A DNA stretch of 64,000 bases, from assembly GCA_963817885.1 (NCBI GenBank), contig CAWFQE010000013.1, forward strand, positions 1 through 64,000. The letters run 5' to 3'. Of the stretch, positions 1 through 6,839 are shown piece after piece. The position numbers were made by a program, and so were the translations under genes. Under the pieces are notes generated by a model. That model saw nothing but the letters and a program-made list of their open reading frames with translations, was not told where the DNA came from and ran no database searches. This DNA comes from CAVOHU01 sp963817885. Lineage in GTDB: Bacteria; Acidobacteriota; Vicinamibacteria; Vicinamibacterales; JAKQTR01. Every line of letters starts with the position of its first letter. Position 1 is the stretch's first letter.

Positions 1-204
1 GAAGACGCGCAGAGTAGGATTCCATGTCTGAAGGAGAAGGCTCTGCAAATGCACGGCGCCCAACTGGCGTACCACTACCTCGGGCCCAACAGCAATCGGG
101 CGGTAGTCGAACTGACCGAGGCCTGCGGCATCACCACAGTCAGGTACCTCCTGGCAGGCGCGGCAGTTGGCTTCTGGGTACCGTTCACCCCGCCATGGCA
201 ATGA
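1..204 (+). CDS. C-terminal end of an unidentified protein (5' truncated by window edge)
   Basis: Frame 1 is open from the first base to a TGA at 202-204, giving 67 residues with no start inside the window. The tail contains a short hydrophobic stretch (YLLAGAAVGFWVPF) that could be a membrane segment near the C terminus. I do not recognise the family. The stop overlaps an ATG at 201 in the ATGA arrangement typical of translational coupling. That suggests this gene and the following lipoprotein gene form one transcription unit, and it is the main reason to think the frame is real. Confidence 0.4.
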   Translation, partial: EDAQSRIPCLKEKALQMHGAQLAYHYLGPNSNRAVVELTEACGITTVRYLLAGAAVGFWVPFTPPWQ

Positions 205-656
205 CACCTCTAGCTCGTGTCGTGATTCGCTCCCGGATCGCCTGGCTCAAGGTAGCGATGGTGGGGCTTACGGCCTGCCTCGCTACTGCCTGTATGGACA
301 GCTTAGAAACGAGGCCATTCGACCACAGTCTCGGCGATCTCTCGAGCGCCGACCGTATCGAAGTGGCGATCGCAGGGGTCACGCCGGTCGCGACGATCAC
401 TGAACGCGACCGGGTCAGGGCTGTGGTCGCGGTCGTGGAACGCTACCGCACCAGTTGGATCGACGTATGGAGCGGCGTCGCGGGCGAGCACGTCGTCACC
501 GTCTACTCTGGCAAGAAGGTGCTGACCAGCTTCGGAATCGGGCCGGCCGGCATCAACGACGGTTCGTATGTGAGGCGGCTGTCCAAAGCGGAGCTGGATG
601 AGCTAGTTGGCCTGTTGGGTATTCCGCCGCCTGAGCCACCGCCCGCGCGCCGTTGA
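201..656 (+). CDS. putative small lipoprotein, function unknown
   Basis: The protein is about 151 residues. A longer open frame starts at 24, but ATG 201 (or 195) is preferred because it places an Arg/Lys-rich n-region directly before a hydrophobic core and Cys residues with lipobox character (LTAC, then LATAC). It also overlaps the preceding stop by four bases. The mature part is mixed alpha/beta with a Pro-rich C terminus and matches no family I can name. It is expected to be an envelope lipoprotein. A fragment resembling its last 25 residues lies just downstream at 663-743. Confidence 0.5.
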   Translation: MTPLARVVIRSRIAWLKVAMVGLTACLATACMDSLETRPFDHSLGDLSSADRIEVAIAGVTPVATITERDRVRAVVAVVERYRTSWIDVWSGVAGEHVVTVYSGKKVLTSFGIGPAGINDGSYVRRLSKAELDELVGLLGIPPPEPPPARR

Positions 657-975
657 GGGACGGCCGAGATCGACGAGTTGATCCCGCTTGTTGGGTATCC
701 GGTACATCCCGCTGTTCCCCCCGGTGTACGCTCAGCCGCGTGACTTCGCCGTGGTCCGTGCTTGCCTGAAGAGACGTTCGCACCGGTAGGGCGTAGCAGC
801 GACTTGTCGGGCGAAAGCGTTGATCGAAGCCGGTAAGCATCGCGATGCGGCTGGACCTCCCGGCAGTTCTTGGGGTCGTCGAGACAGATACCTGTCGGCT
901 CCTCGGCACGAGCCGGCCGGTCGAGACTACCTCACGCCGCGCGTCGCAGCCCCTCTAATGCTAAGGTGTGATGCC
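657..975. other. intergenic region with a tail-duplication relic
   Basis: At 663-743 the plus strand reads as 26 codons ending in TGA and starting AEIDELIPLVGYP. This matches the preceding lipoprotein tail AELDELVGLLGIP in order and spacing, so it looks like the 3' remnant of a former tandem duplicate. The rest, up to the start at 976, shows no convincing coding frame or strong regulatory site. Confidence 0.35.
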
Positions 976-1650
976 ATGCAGGAGATGTTCTGGCTTTCCG
1001 AACCCTCGTTCGCGAGGCCGTACACTTGGTTCCTAGTCGCGGTGGCGGCTGTCAACGTCGTTTGCGCAGGGTGGCTGTCGTGGCGCCTTCTCGGTGGCGT
1101 GTCGCGACGTCGTATCGCACTTGACAGTGTGCTCGACGGGGCGGTGTCCTCGAACGATCTTGCGTACGCGGCGCTCGCGAACCGTATTCCGCGCGAGGCG
1201 TTATCCGAGGAACGTCTCACTCAGTTGCGATCCGGGTCGCGGGGCGCTTCGGATGCCGTTCTGCGCACACTGCGGGCGGCAGACGCCCTATTCGACTATC
1301 GCTGGCGGCGCTTGGCGATCTGCGTCTCGTCGACGTGGGACCTGATGCGCCTGGTCCTGGTCGCGGCCGCATTCATCACCGCGTACGGGTTTCTCCCCAC
1401 GTGGGAGTATCTCTCACTTGGCGACAGCGCCAGCGACGCCGTTCCGGCACGCATGAAGGAACTGTACGAGGCTGGCGAGTACACGCTGGCGAGGCTCGCA
1501 TTGGGGCTCGGCGTCGCGGGCGGGCTGTGTGCGATGGCGATGGTGTTCGACTGGTGGCTCGAGCATCGCCTCGTGTCTTGGAAGCGCCTCTACGCCGGGG
1601 CGAACGATGCCCTGTCGGCAGGCCGATCGCGTCACGCGTCTGAGCTGTGA
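976..1650 (+). CDS. three-TM membrane protein, first of a tandem paralogous pair
   Basis: The protein is about 224 residues. There is one hydrophobic helix near residues 15-35, a cytosolic-looking region of about 100 residues, then two helices near 125-145 and 175-200. The layout resembles ExbB/TolQ/MotA channel proteins, but none of their conserved residues is recognisable, so this is topology only. ATG 976 is chosen because the next gene has the same upstream bases and the same start (FW-EPSFA-PYTW). An in-frame ATG at 958 is possible. The gene ends 4 nt before its paralogue starts. Function is unknown. Confidence 0.5.
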   Translation: MQEMFWLSEPSFARPYTWFLVAVAAVNVVCAGWLSWRLLGGVSRRRIALDSVLDGAVSSNDLAYAALANRIPREALSEERLTQLRSGSRGASDAVLRTLRAADALFDYRWRRLAICVSSTWDLMRLVLVAAAFITAYGFLPTWEYLSLGDSASDAVPARMKELYEAGEYTLARLALGLGVAGGLCAMAMVFDWWLEHRLVSWKRLYAGANDALSAGRSRHASEL

Positions 1651-1654
1651 CGCC

Positions 1655-2312
1655 ATGGAGACGTTCTGGCGCTTCGAGCCGTCGTTCGCAGAGCCGTACA
1701 CCTGGCTCCTGGTCGCGGTCGTGGCCGTTACCGTTGTTCGCGTGGGTCGGCTGTCGTGGAGTCTGTTCGGTGGCGTGCTGCCACGTCGGATCGCGCTCGA
1801 TCGTGTGCTCGACGGCACCGTGTCCCCGGACGACCTCGCGCGCGCGGCGTTCGCGAGTCGCGTCTCGCACGGGGCGCTGTCAGCAGACCGCCTCGCGCAG
1901 CTGCGCGCGGGGCCGCGCATCGATCTGGAGAAACCCCTGCGGACTCTGCACGTGGCCGACGCCCGGTTCGACGACCGCTGGCGGCGCCTAGCCACTGGCG
2001 TCTCGGCGACGCGGAGCTTGATCCGGCTGACGCTCATCGCGGCGACGTTGAGCGCGGCTTACGCGTTCTTGCCCAAGTGGGAGTACTTCGTCGCGGTAAA
2101 CGCCCGCTACCCTTCGCTCGCGGGTGTGATGGGGCTGTTCGAAGCAAGCCATTGGACGCTGGTGCGGCTGTCGCTGGGCTTTGGAGTGGCGGGCGGGCTG
2201 TCCGTCGTTGCAGTGGTGTTCGACGGGCTGCTCCAGTATCGGCTCGCGGCGTGGAAGTAACCTCTATGCCACAGCACGGGACGCGTTGGCGGACGGTGAT
2301 CCGCTCGAATGA
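1655..2312 (+). CDS. three-TM membrane protein, second tandem paralogue (frame broken near the 3' end)
   Basis: This protein is clearly homologous to the preceding one along its whole length (EPSFAEPYTW, LPKWEYF, LGFGVAGGL). As written it stops at TAA 2258-2260, just after the conserved WK. Removing one base there gives NLYATARDALADG up to TGA 2310-2312, which aligns with RLYAGANDALSAG in the first copy, so the original gene ran about 17 codons further. Restoring GTAC in place of GTAAC gives K-Y-L-Y opposite K-R-L-Y. The pair is most likely one operon made by tandem duplication. Confidence 0.5.
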
Positions 2313-2549
2313 CCACGGTGTTGGCGGACCGGCGCCGCCGGCGAAGGGTCCGTCAACGGCGAGCACCCGCCAGGGCGCCCGCGAGCCGACAGGTCGGCGT
2401 GCGGTGCGGGGTTTCGAGGGCGCTGTGAACTGCGGGGTGAACCGCTACATGGCCTTTCTCGCGGTGTACCTCCGAGTGAGCGGGACGGCGGTTACCGCCC
2501 GGTGAGCCGCGTGGCCGGCGCTGATGCTCGGTGCAGAGTGTCAGGTCGC

Positions 2550-2627
2550 TCACGCCGCTCGCCGCAGCGCTTCGACCTGCCGCAACCACCCGTCCAACTG
2601 GTTCCAACTCGCGAAAATGCGGCTCAC
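2550..2627 (-). repeat. 78-nt dispersed repeat, copy 1
   Basis: First of four copies (2550, 3833, 5306, 6444). Read on the minus strand it encodes RIFASWNQLDGWLRQVEALR and ends AA-stop. Most differences between copies are synonymous or conservative. In this copy the repeat forms the 3' end of the small reading frame 2550-2822. Both ends carry CTCAC on the plus strand. Confidence 0.7.
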
Positions 2628-2822
2628 TTCTTTCCTTAAGGATTTTTCGATCTCCTGGCGCTGATCGGCGGCGTCGTTCTCATCTTGACAGCCAATCGCC
2701 GCGTCTAGTGTGCTCGCCGCCTGCGCCTGAAGGCTTGGCAGAACGTGCGAATCAGGCATCGAAATCGTCGAGATCGCGCTGGGGATCGAGCCCACGGAAT
2801 CTTCCGCGACGTCTAATCGCAT
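2550..2822 (-). CDS. small hypothetical protein coupled to the methyltransferase gene, tail supplied by repeat copy 1
   Basis: This 90-residue frame begins at an ATG sharing its A with the stop of the upstream methyltransferase gene (TGATG), a classic coupling arrangement. The first 35 residues look low in structure. The C-terminal half is helical and charged (EIEKSLRKEVSRIF) and ends in the peptide encoded by the dispersed repeat. No family is recognised. The frame could be an accidental read into the repeat, but the start overlap and sensible composition argue for translation. Confidence 0.4.
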   Translation of the reverse strand: MRLDVAEDSVGSIPSAISTISMPDSHVLPSLQAQAASTLDAAIGCQDENDAADQRQEIEKSLRKEVSRIFASWNQLDGWLRQVEALRRAA

Positions 2823-3595
2823 CACGATTTGCTGCCGATCACCCTGCTGCCGATCACGTAGCCCCATCGCACCGAGCCGAACGTGATCAGCGTCAGCAGA
2901 TACGAGAACACGCCTTGCACGCAGCGCGCATCCGTCAATCCTGCGTCGCGCAACGTGGCGGCGTATTTCGACGTGTGCCGCACGTCGACGATGAGCACGC
3001 GCCCGCCAGGCGCCAACACGCGCGCGATTTCGCGCACGGCGGTCTGCCGCTCGCCCGCGTTGTAAATATTGTGCAGCGCCATGCTCGAGAGCACCACGTC
3101 GAAGCTGGCGTCAGGGAAGGGAAGTTTTCGCGCATCGCCGGTGTGGACTTCGACTTTGTCGGCGACGCGTTCGATCATCGCGTTGCTTAACGTGCCCGCT
3201 GCGTTGTTGCCGCTGAGATCTTCCTGCTGCCATTTGTCGATGCCGACGGCGCGGCCGGTCGAGAGCCGTTTGGCCGCGCCGATGAGAAACAATCCCAAGC
3301 CGCACCCCACATCCAGCACGCGCTCGTGTCCGTTCCAGTTGATCTTGTCGAGATATGTGTCCCGCTCGCGTATCTTCCCGATCTTGCTGTCGTAAATCAT
3401 CCACAACGCCATCGCGCCGCAGCTCAGGCCGCCCAACATCAACGGCCGGGCGATCACCGCGATGACATCCTGCCGGGACCACACGCCCAGCAGCCGCGTG
3501 ATCAGCGAGATGATCCCCAGCGCCGCGACGATGAGCATGTTGCGCACCGCCAGAGGCGCATCCAGGCCGTAATCGGGAGTCCGATTTTCATTCAT
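2822..3595 (-). CDS. membrane-anchored class I SAM-dependent methyltransferase
   Basis: This 257-residue protein has two hydrophobic segments in residues 18-70, followed by a Rossmann methyltransferase domain. Motif I is VLDVGCGLG near residue 93, the acidic post-motif is GIDKW near 118, and motifs II/III are FDVVLSSMALHN and LAPGGRVLIVDV. The fold is of the UbiE/Methyltransf_11 type. The substrate cannot be inferred; the membrane anchor suggests a lipid or other hydrophobic substrate. It lies between repeat copies 1 and 2 with no related neighbour, as in a cassette. Confidence 0.8.
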   Translation of the reverse strand: MNENRTPDYGLDAPLAVRNMLIVAALGIISLITRLLGVWSRQDVIAVIARPLMLGGLSCGAMALWMIYDSKIGKIRERDTYLDKINWNGHERVLDVGCGLGLFLIGAAKRLSTGRAVGIDKWQQEDLSGNNAAGTLSNAMIERVADKVEVHTGDARKLPFPDASFDVVLSSMALHNIYNAGERQTAVREIARVLAPGGRVLIVDVRHTSKYAATLRDAGLTDARCVQGVFSYLLTLITFGSVRWGYVIGSRVIGSKS

Positions 3596-3626
3596 CCTTT
3601 GCCTTTCATGATCCGGGGCAATCTAA

Positions 3627-3797
3627 TCACTCGGCCTGGACGATGACAAATCCGTCTTCCGGATCCGCAAGATTGCGGTCGTTGACATAAGAGGCCACGA
3701 GGAACACCGCGAACTCCTGTTCCAGGCCCTCGGGGGCACGTACGCCCTCCCGTACGCGTACGATGGCGGCTCCATTCTGATGCTCCGGGTCTTCCAC
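3627..3797 (-). CDS. short hypothetical reading frame
   Basis: A 56-codon frame starts at GTG 3797 and ends 3627 with EDGFVIVQAE. Its composition (GAAIVRVREGV, FAVFLVASYV) is protein-like. The frame also stays open upstream into repeat copy 2, with an ATG at 3890 in a different register from the repeat peptide. It may be the remaining 3' end of a gene cut by the repeat. No family is recognised. Confidence 0.22.
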   Translation of the reverse strand: MEDPEHQNGAAIVRVREGVRAPEGLEQEFAVFLVASYVNDRNLADPEDGFVIVQAE

Positions 3798-3832
3798 GGG
3801 CGCGAAGCAAGGGAAGGGCGCGATCCGAGCAC

Positions 3833-3910
3833 TCACGCTGCTCGTCGAAGGCGCGCGATCTGCCGCAGCCACTCGTTGAGGTGGTTCCATCTCGCGAAAA
3901 TGCGGCTCAC
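3833..3910 (-). repeat. 78-nt dispersed repeat, copy 2
   Basis: The minus strand reads RIFARWNHLNEWLRQIARLR followed by RAA-stop, the most diverged of the four copies. It lies about 80 nt beyond the antitoxin stop at 3991. The interval between antitoxin and repeat is closely similar to that next to copy 3, so repeat and module duplicated together. Confidence 0.7.
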
Positions 3911-3990
3911 CACTTACCACCCCTGAGAGTTCAATAGGTTACGGCTGCTGCTCTGCCCGACGGCAGAACGGAATCGAACCATGCGGATTC

Positions 3991-4278
3991 TCAGCTGGCA
4001 GCGTTCGGCTCGAAGACGATCCGCAGGCGGGTCCGGGTAGCCTGGGCGAAGCGCTCGAGAGCGCTGGTCGACGGACGCACCTTCCCACCCTCGAGGCGCG
4101 CGATGTAGGACTGCGACGTCTTCATACGGCGCGCCAACTGCGCCTGCGACAGGCCGGCTCCCGTCCGCGCCTCGATCAGTGTCCGCGCGAGGTCGAACTC
4201 CTCTTCGAGGGCGTCGTAGGCATGCCTGTAATCGGCGGCCTTGTTCCAGCGACGATGGAGTTCGCTGATCTTCGTCAT
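3991..4278 (-). CDS. XRE-family antitoxin (HigA-like)
   Basis: This 95-residue protein has a central helix-turn-helix: LSQAQLARRMKTSQSYIARL spans the two HTH helices, followed by EGGKVRPSTSALERFAQATR. It should bind the toxin and, with it, the operator upstream of the toxin gene. The start ATG 4278 overlaps the toxin stop in an ATGA arrangement, so the two are translationally coupled in toxin-first order, as in HigBA. A decayed second copy lies at 5465-5562. Confidence 0.82.
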   Translation of the reverse strand: MTKISELHRRWNKAADYRHAYDALEEEFDLARTLIEARTGAGLSQAQLARRMKTSQSYIARLEGGKVRPSTSALERFAQATRTRLRIVFEPNAAS

Positions 4279-4610
4279 GGCTTCAGTTCCTTGGCCCTCT
4301 CCAATGCCACGTCGATCTCGCCCGCGGGCGTCTTCTCGGTCTTCTTGACGAAAGCCCGCAGGATGACGACCCGCTGCTCTCTCGCGGTCACGTAGAGCGC
4401 GCGGGCAACGCCGGCCTTCCCCTTGAGCCGAATCTCCCACAACGGACCTCGGATGTGGCGAACGGGCGGCGCCTCGACGTTCGGCAGGCCTACGGATGCG
4501 ATCAGTTCGGCGATCCGCACCAATCGCGCCCGCATGTCCTGCGGCAACTCTGCCAGCTCGGCATCGACCGTCTCGTTCAGAGTCTCGACGCTCCACGGCA
4601 TCGTGGCCAT
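4275..4610 (-). CDS. HigB/RelE-type toxin (phage Gp49-like family)
   Basis: The protein is about 111 residues. The core VRHIRGPLWEIRLKGKAGVA followed by RALYVTAREQRVVILRAFVK is typical of the Gp49-like RelE-superfamily toxins, which cleave mRNA at the ribosome. The tail ALERAKELKP is also usual. ATG 4610 or ATG 4601 could be the start. The frame stays open further upstream, but an inverted-repeat operator at 4612-4627 makes the extension unlikely. It is the first gene of a toxin-antitoxin operon. Confidence 0.8.
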   Translation of the reverse strand: MATMPWSVETLNETVDAELAELPQDMRARLVRIAELIASVGLPNVEAPPVRHIRGPLWEIRLKGKAGVARALYVTAREQRVVILRAFVKKTEKTPAGEIDVALERAKELKP

Positions 4611-4611
4611 G

Positions 4612-4627
4612 ATACCAGATATGGTAT
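4612..4627. promoter_or_regulatory. predicted toxin-antitoxin operator (ATACCA-N4-TGGTAT)
   Basis: A perfect 6-bp inverted repeat with a 4-bp spacer lies immediately upstream of the toxin start at 4610. Its position and size fit autoregulation by the XRE antitoxin or the toxin-antitoxin complex. The unrelated second module has an inverted repeat with the same 6-4-6 geometry (5692-5707). Confidence 0.6.
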
Positions 4628-4698
4628 GAACAAAGCGACCAGAGGCGCGCCCTGCGCTGGTGGACAACGGCAGGGTCAAGCTCGATAATCTCGACGAA

Positions 4699-5239
4699 AT
4701 GTACATCGTCAAGCCACGTCCGGCCCATTTCACCTGGTTGCTGCTTCTTGGGCCGCTGGTTGTGTTCGAGGCGCCTGTTCTACATGAACTGCTCCAGCAG
4801 ATTGCGCTCAATCGAGGTGCATCTGCCGCCGTTATACGGGGAAAGGTCACCGAGTTTGGAGAGGGTCCGAACGGTGAGTTGAATCTGCGCTATCGCTTCC
4901 GTCCAACCAGTGATGGGCCTTGGTTCTCCGCAACGGATGCGACGGGGCGCCGCGATCTTTGGGCTGCTGTCGCCGCGCCGGCGTGGAGCGAGGCGGCGAC
5001 GACAGGGTTCGTGGCAGTGACGTAGCTTGCCCAGCGATCCCTGGGTTAATCGACCCGTCGCAAGGGCCGGAAGCGCAGTAGCCGACATCTCGGCGGCCCT
5101 GGCGATGCGTGTCGGCCTCGATGTCTTCGCCCTGTATGAGTTGTGCATGGTGCGGGCGAACTTCCGACGCTGTCGGCTTGCGGCGGCTGAGTATCGGGCA
5201 TGCCGAGTCAGATACTGGGAGTCGCGGCCGCCGACCTAG
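4699..5239 (+). CDS. DUF3592-like membrane protein, frame broken at 5025
   Basis: The N-terminal part has a transmembrane segment (TWLLLLGPLVVF) and a small beta-rich domain (VIRGKVTEFGEG, LRYRF) resembling DUF3592 proteins. As written it ends at TAG 5023-5025 in GTAGC. Dropping one base (GTAC) continues it as TYLPSDPWVNRPVARAGS and then a second membrane segment (GLDVFALYEL), ending at 5239, about 179 residues in all. The continuation is what the family needs: a V-x-YLP-DP strand then a C-terminal helix. Function is unknown. Confidence 0.5.
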
Positions 5240-5305
5240 AACCGCCATCCCGGACGGCTGTCCGGTGGACATCTGGCCCAGCGGACGGCGCCAGACACTC
5301 CTGCC

Positions 5306-5384
5306 TCACGCCGCTCGCCGCAGTGCCTCGACTTGCCGCAACCACCCGTCCAGGCGGTTCCAACTCGCGAAAATGCAGCCTCAC
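5306..5384 (-). repeat. 78-nt dispersed repeat, copy 3 (79 nt)
   Basis: The minus strand reads IFASWNRLDGWLRQVEALRR then AA-stop. One extra base at its upstream end puts a stop directly before the conserved peptide, so here the peptide cannot be part of a longer protein. It is followed by the remnant of a duplicated toxin-antitoxin module. Confidence 0.7.
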
Positions 5385-5464
5385 CATCGTCCGACCCTGA
5401 AGGCTCAGTAAGTGACAGCTGCTGCTCCGCCCGACGGCAGAACCGAATCGAACCAGGCGAATAC

Positions 5465-5640
5465 TCAGCTGGCGGCCTGCGGCTCGAAGACGATTCGCAG
5501 GCGGGTCCGCGTCGCCTGGGCGAAGCGTTCGAGCGCGCTCGTCGATGGTCGATCTTCGTCATGGCTTCAGTTGTGGGCCCTCTCCAATGCCACGTCGATC
5601 TCGCCCGCGCGCCTCTTCGGGCCTTTTTGACGAACGCCCG
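5465..5640 (-). pseudogene. gutted duplicate of the HigBA-like module at 3991-4610
   Basis: The plus-strand text at 5400-5548 follows 3920-4075 closely, including the antitoxin C terminus and its downstream spacer. It then jumps directly to the antitoxin start region (CAT at 5560-5562) and continues into the toxin 3' end up to about 5640. About 190 nt of antitoxin coding sequence is missing, including the HTH, and so is most of the toxin. The remnant shows that repeat plus toxin-antitoxin module was once duplicated as a unit. Confidence 0.65.
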
Positions 5641-5681
5641 GGCTGGTCGGCCAGCTGGGCACGCCATGGCGGTAATGGCCC

Positions 5682-5710
5682 TTGCCAGGACATCCCACTA
5701 TTGGGATAAT
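5682..5710 (+). promoter_or_regulatory. sigma70-like promoter with embedded operator for the second toxin-antitoxin module
   Basis: TTGCCA (5682-5687), a 17-bp spacer and GATAAT (5705-5710) form a good vegetative promoter. A perfect inverted repeat ATCCCA-CTAT-TGGGAT (5692-5707) sits in the spacer and overlaps the -10 box, where a bound antitoxin would block polymerase. Transcription would begin near 5717, which rules out the in-frame ATG codons at 5666 and 5675 as starts for the toxin. Confidence 0.6.
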
Positions 5711-5749
5711 GACCAAGTGCGACAGCGCCTCGCCGTCGGCGAAAGGCCG

Positions 5750-6100
5750 GTGCATTGGGTCGGGTCATCCAAGCGGGATTTCCTCGCGTTCCCGGAAGGG
5801 GTCAGGGATGACATGGGCAATGCCCTGGGTGTCGCGCAGTTCGGCGGCACGGCGCCGTCTGCGAAGCCGTGGAAGGGACTCGGCGCCGGCGTGCTCGAAC
5901 TGGTCGAGTCGCACGAAGGCAACGCGTACCGGGCCGTCTACACTGTCCGATTCGAGGAGGCGGTGTACGTGTTGCACGCTTTCCAGAAGAAGTCGCCGAC
6001 CGGCGTTCGCACCGCGAGAACCGATGTCGGACTCGTCGCGCGGCGACTGAAGGCCGCCCAGAGGGACTACGAGGACCTGTATGGCAAACCGAAGCACTGA
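5750..6100 (+). CDS. HigB-like toxin (phage-derived Gp49-like), second module
   Basis: This protein of about 116 residues matches the family pattern: WVGSSKRDFLAFPEGVRDDM, GGTAPSAKPWKG, VLELVE, YRAVYTVRFEEAVYVLHAFQ, KKSPTG. It should act as a ribosome-dependent mRNA interferase. The GTG at 5750, preceded by AAAGG, is chosen because the predicted promoter lies downstream of the in-frame ATGs. It belongs to a different subfamily from the toxin at 4275-4610 and lies on the opposite strand. Its end overlaps the antitoxin start by 20 nt. Confidence 0.78.
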   Translation: MHWVGSSKRDFLAFPEGVRDDMGNALGVAQFGGTAPSAKPWKGLGAGVLELVESHEGNAYRAVYTVRFEEAVYVLHAFQKKSPTGVRTARTDVGLVARRLKAAQRDYEDLYGKPKH

Positions 6101-6425
6101 TCGCGACGACGAGGTCACCCACGGCACGAGCAACGTCTTCGCGGACCTGGGCTACCCCGATTCGACCGAGCGTCAGGCCCGGCTGCGGCTCGCCCTCGCC
6201 CTCAACCGCGTGCTCGACGAGCGCACGCTGACCCAGGCAGAAGCGGCGAAGCTCCTTGGTGTGTCGCAGCCAAAGGTGTCGGCCCTGCGGAACTACAAGC
6301 TCGCCGGGTTCTCGGTCGAACGGTTGATGACGTTTCTGACCGCACTCGACCGGGACGTGCGAATCGTCATTCGCCAGAAGCCCCGATCACGGCGCTCGGC
6401 GCGGATCAGCGTGGAAGCGGCGTAG
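6081..6425 (+). CDS. HigA2-like XRE antitoxin, second module
   Basis: This 114-residue protein opens with the motif NVFADLGYPD that is typical of antitoxins paired with Gp49-like toxins. The helix-turn-helix LTQAEAAKLLGVSQPKVSAL follows, then FSVERLMTFLTALDRDVRIV. It neutralises the toxin encoded at 5750-6100 and probably represses the promoter at 5682-5710. The start lies inside the toxin gene, giving tight coupling. Confidence 0.82.
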   Translation: MANRSTDRDDEVTHGTSNVFADLGYPDSTERQARLRLALALNRVLDERTLTQAEAAKLLGVSQPKVSALRNYKLAGFSVERLMTFLTALDRDVRIVIRQKPRSRRSARISVEAA

Positions 6426-6443
6426 GGGCCGGCCATCCCGGCC

Positions 6444-6521
6444 TCACGCCGCTCGCCGCAGCGCCTCGACCTGACGTAACCATCCGTCGAGGCGGTTCCA
6501 ACTGGCGAACGTTAGGCTCAC
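6444..6521 (-). repeat. 78-nt dispersed repeat, copy 4
   Basis: The minus strand reads FASWNRLDGWLRQVEALRRA then A-stop. In this copy the arms are more palindromic: plus-strand CGCCTCGAC pairs with GTCGAGGCG, and GCCTCACG near the left end resembles the complement of CGTTAGGC at the right end. It lies just beyond the stop of the second antitoxin. The 160 bases between it and the tRNA promoter show no gene. Confidence 0.68.
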
Positions 6522-6682
6522 CAGTTTCACTCTTCCCGAACGCGGTCGTTGACGACCGGGCGCGTCGAGCGCCATCAGGGTCAGCGGACCGCGAATCCCG
6601 AGAACGATTCATCAAGCGCCACGCCAGCCTTCATCAGTGATTCGCCATGGTGTCGCTGGGTGCAGCTGCAGAGGTTCCCGTT

Positions 6683-6711
6683 TTGCGGGATCGCGCGTGG
6701 CATGGTACTAT
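6683..6711 (+). promoter_or_regulatory. predicted tRNA-Glu promoter
   Basis: TTGCGG (6683-6688), a 17-bp spacer and TACTAT (6706-6711) lie about 50 bp before the tRNA. Between promoter and tRNA is a 7-bp perfect hairpin (CCAGCGC at 6725-6731 with GCGCTGG at 6739-6745), which would form in the 5' leader. Confidence 0.5.
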
Positions 6712-6763
6712 TCGTTGTTTGTCGCCAGCGCCGCCGAAGCGCTGGCAGCCGCCGCTCACGTTC

Positions 6764-6839
6764 GTCCCCATCGTCCAGAGGCCCAGGACGTGGCCCTTTC
6801 AAGGCCAAAACACGGGTTCGAATCCCGTTGGGGACGCCA
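6764..6839 (+). tRNA. tRNA-Glu(TTC)
   Basis: The 76-nt gene folds as a full cloverleaf. The acceptor GTCCCCA pairs with TGGGGAC (6829-6835), followed by discriminator G 6836 and an encoded CCA 6837-6839. The anticodon stem TGGCC/GGCCA encloses the loop CTTTCAA with anticodon TTC at 6798-6800, and the T-loop GGTTCGAATCC is present. It decodes GAA/GAG. Relics of a PIN protein and a serine recombinase lie close downstream, so it may have been an integration target. Confidence 0.97.

Noticed and set aside
24..200. Upstream extension of the first lipoprotein to position 24
   Set aside because: The extension is Arg/Gln/His-rich without a fold and would bury the lipoprotein signal in the middle of the protein.
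3960..3985. tRNA T-loop-like GGTTCGATTCC on the minus strand after the antitoxin gene
   Set aside because: Flanking bases do not form an acceptor or the other arms; the match is probably chance, although it is repeated near copy 3 by duplication.
5333..5749. Upstream extension of the second toxin into repeat copy 3 and the gutted module
   Set aside because: A sigma70-like promoter with operator lies downstream of the candidate ATGs, and the extension translates decayed antisense sequence.
2550..6521. Formal attC/integron call
   Set aside because: Only copy 4 has a GTTRRRY-like core and good arm pairing, there is no integrase in the window, and three copies differ at the core. Kept as a hypothesis, not a feature.
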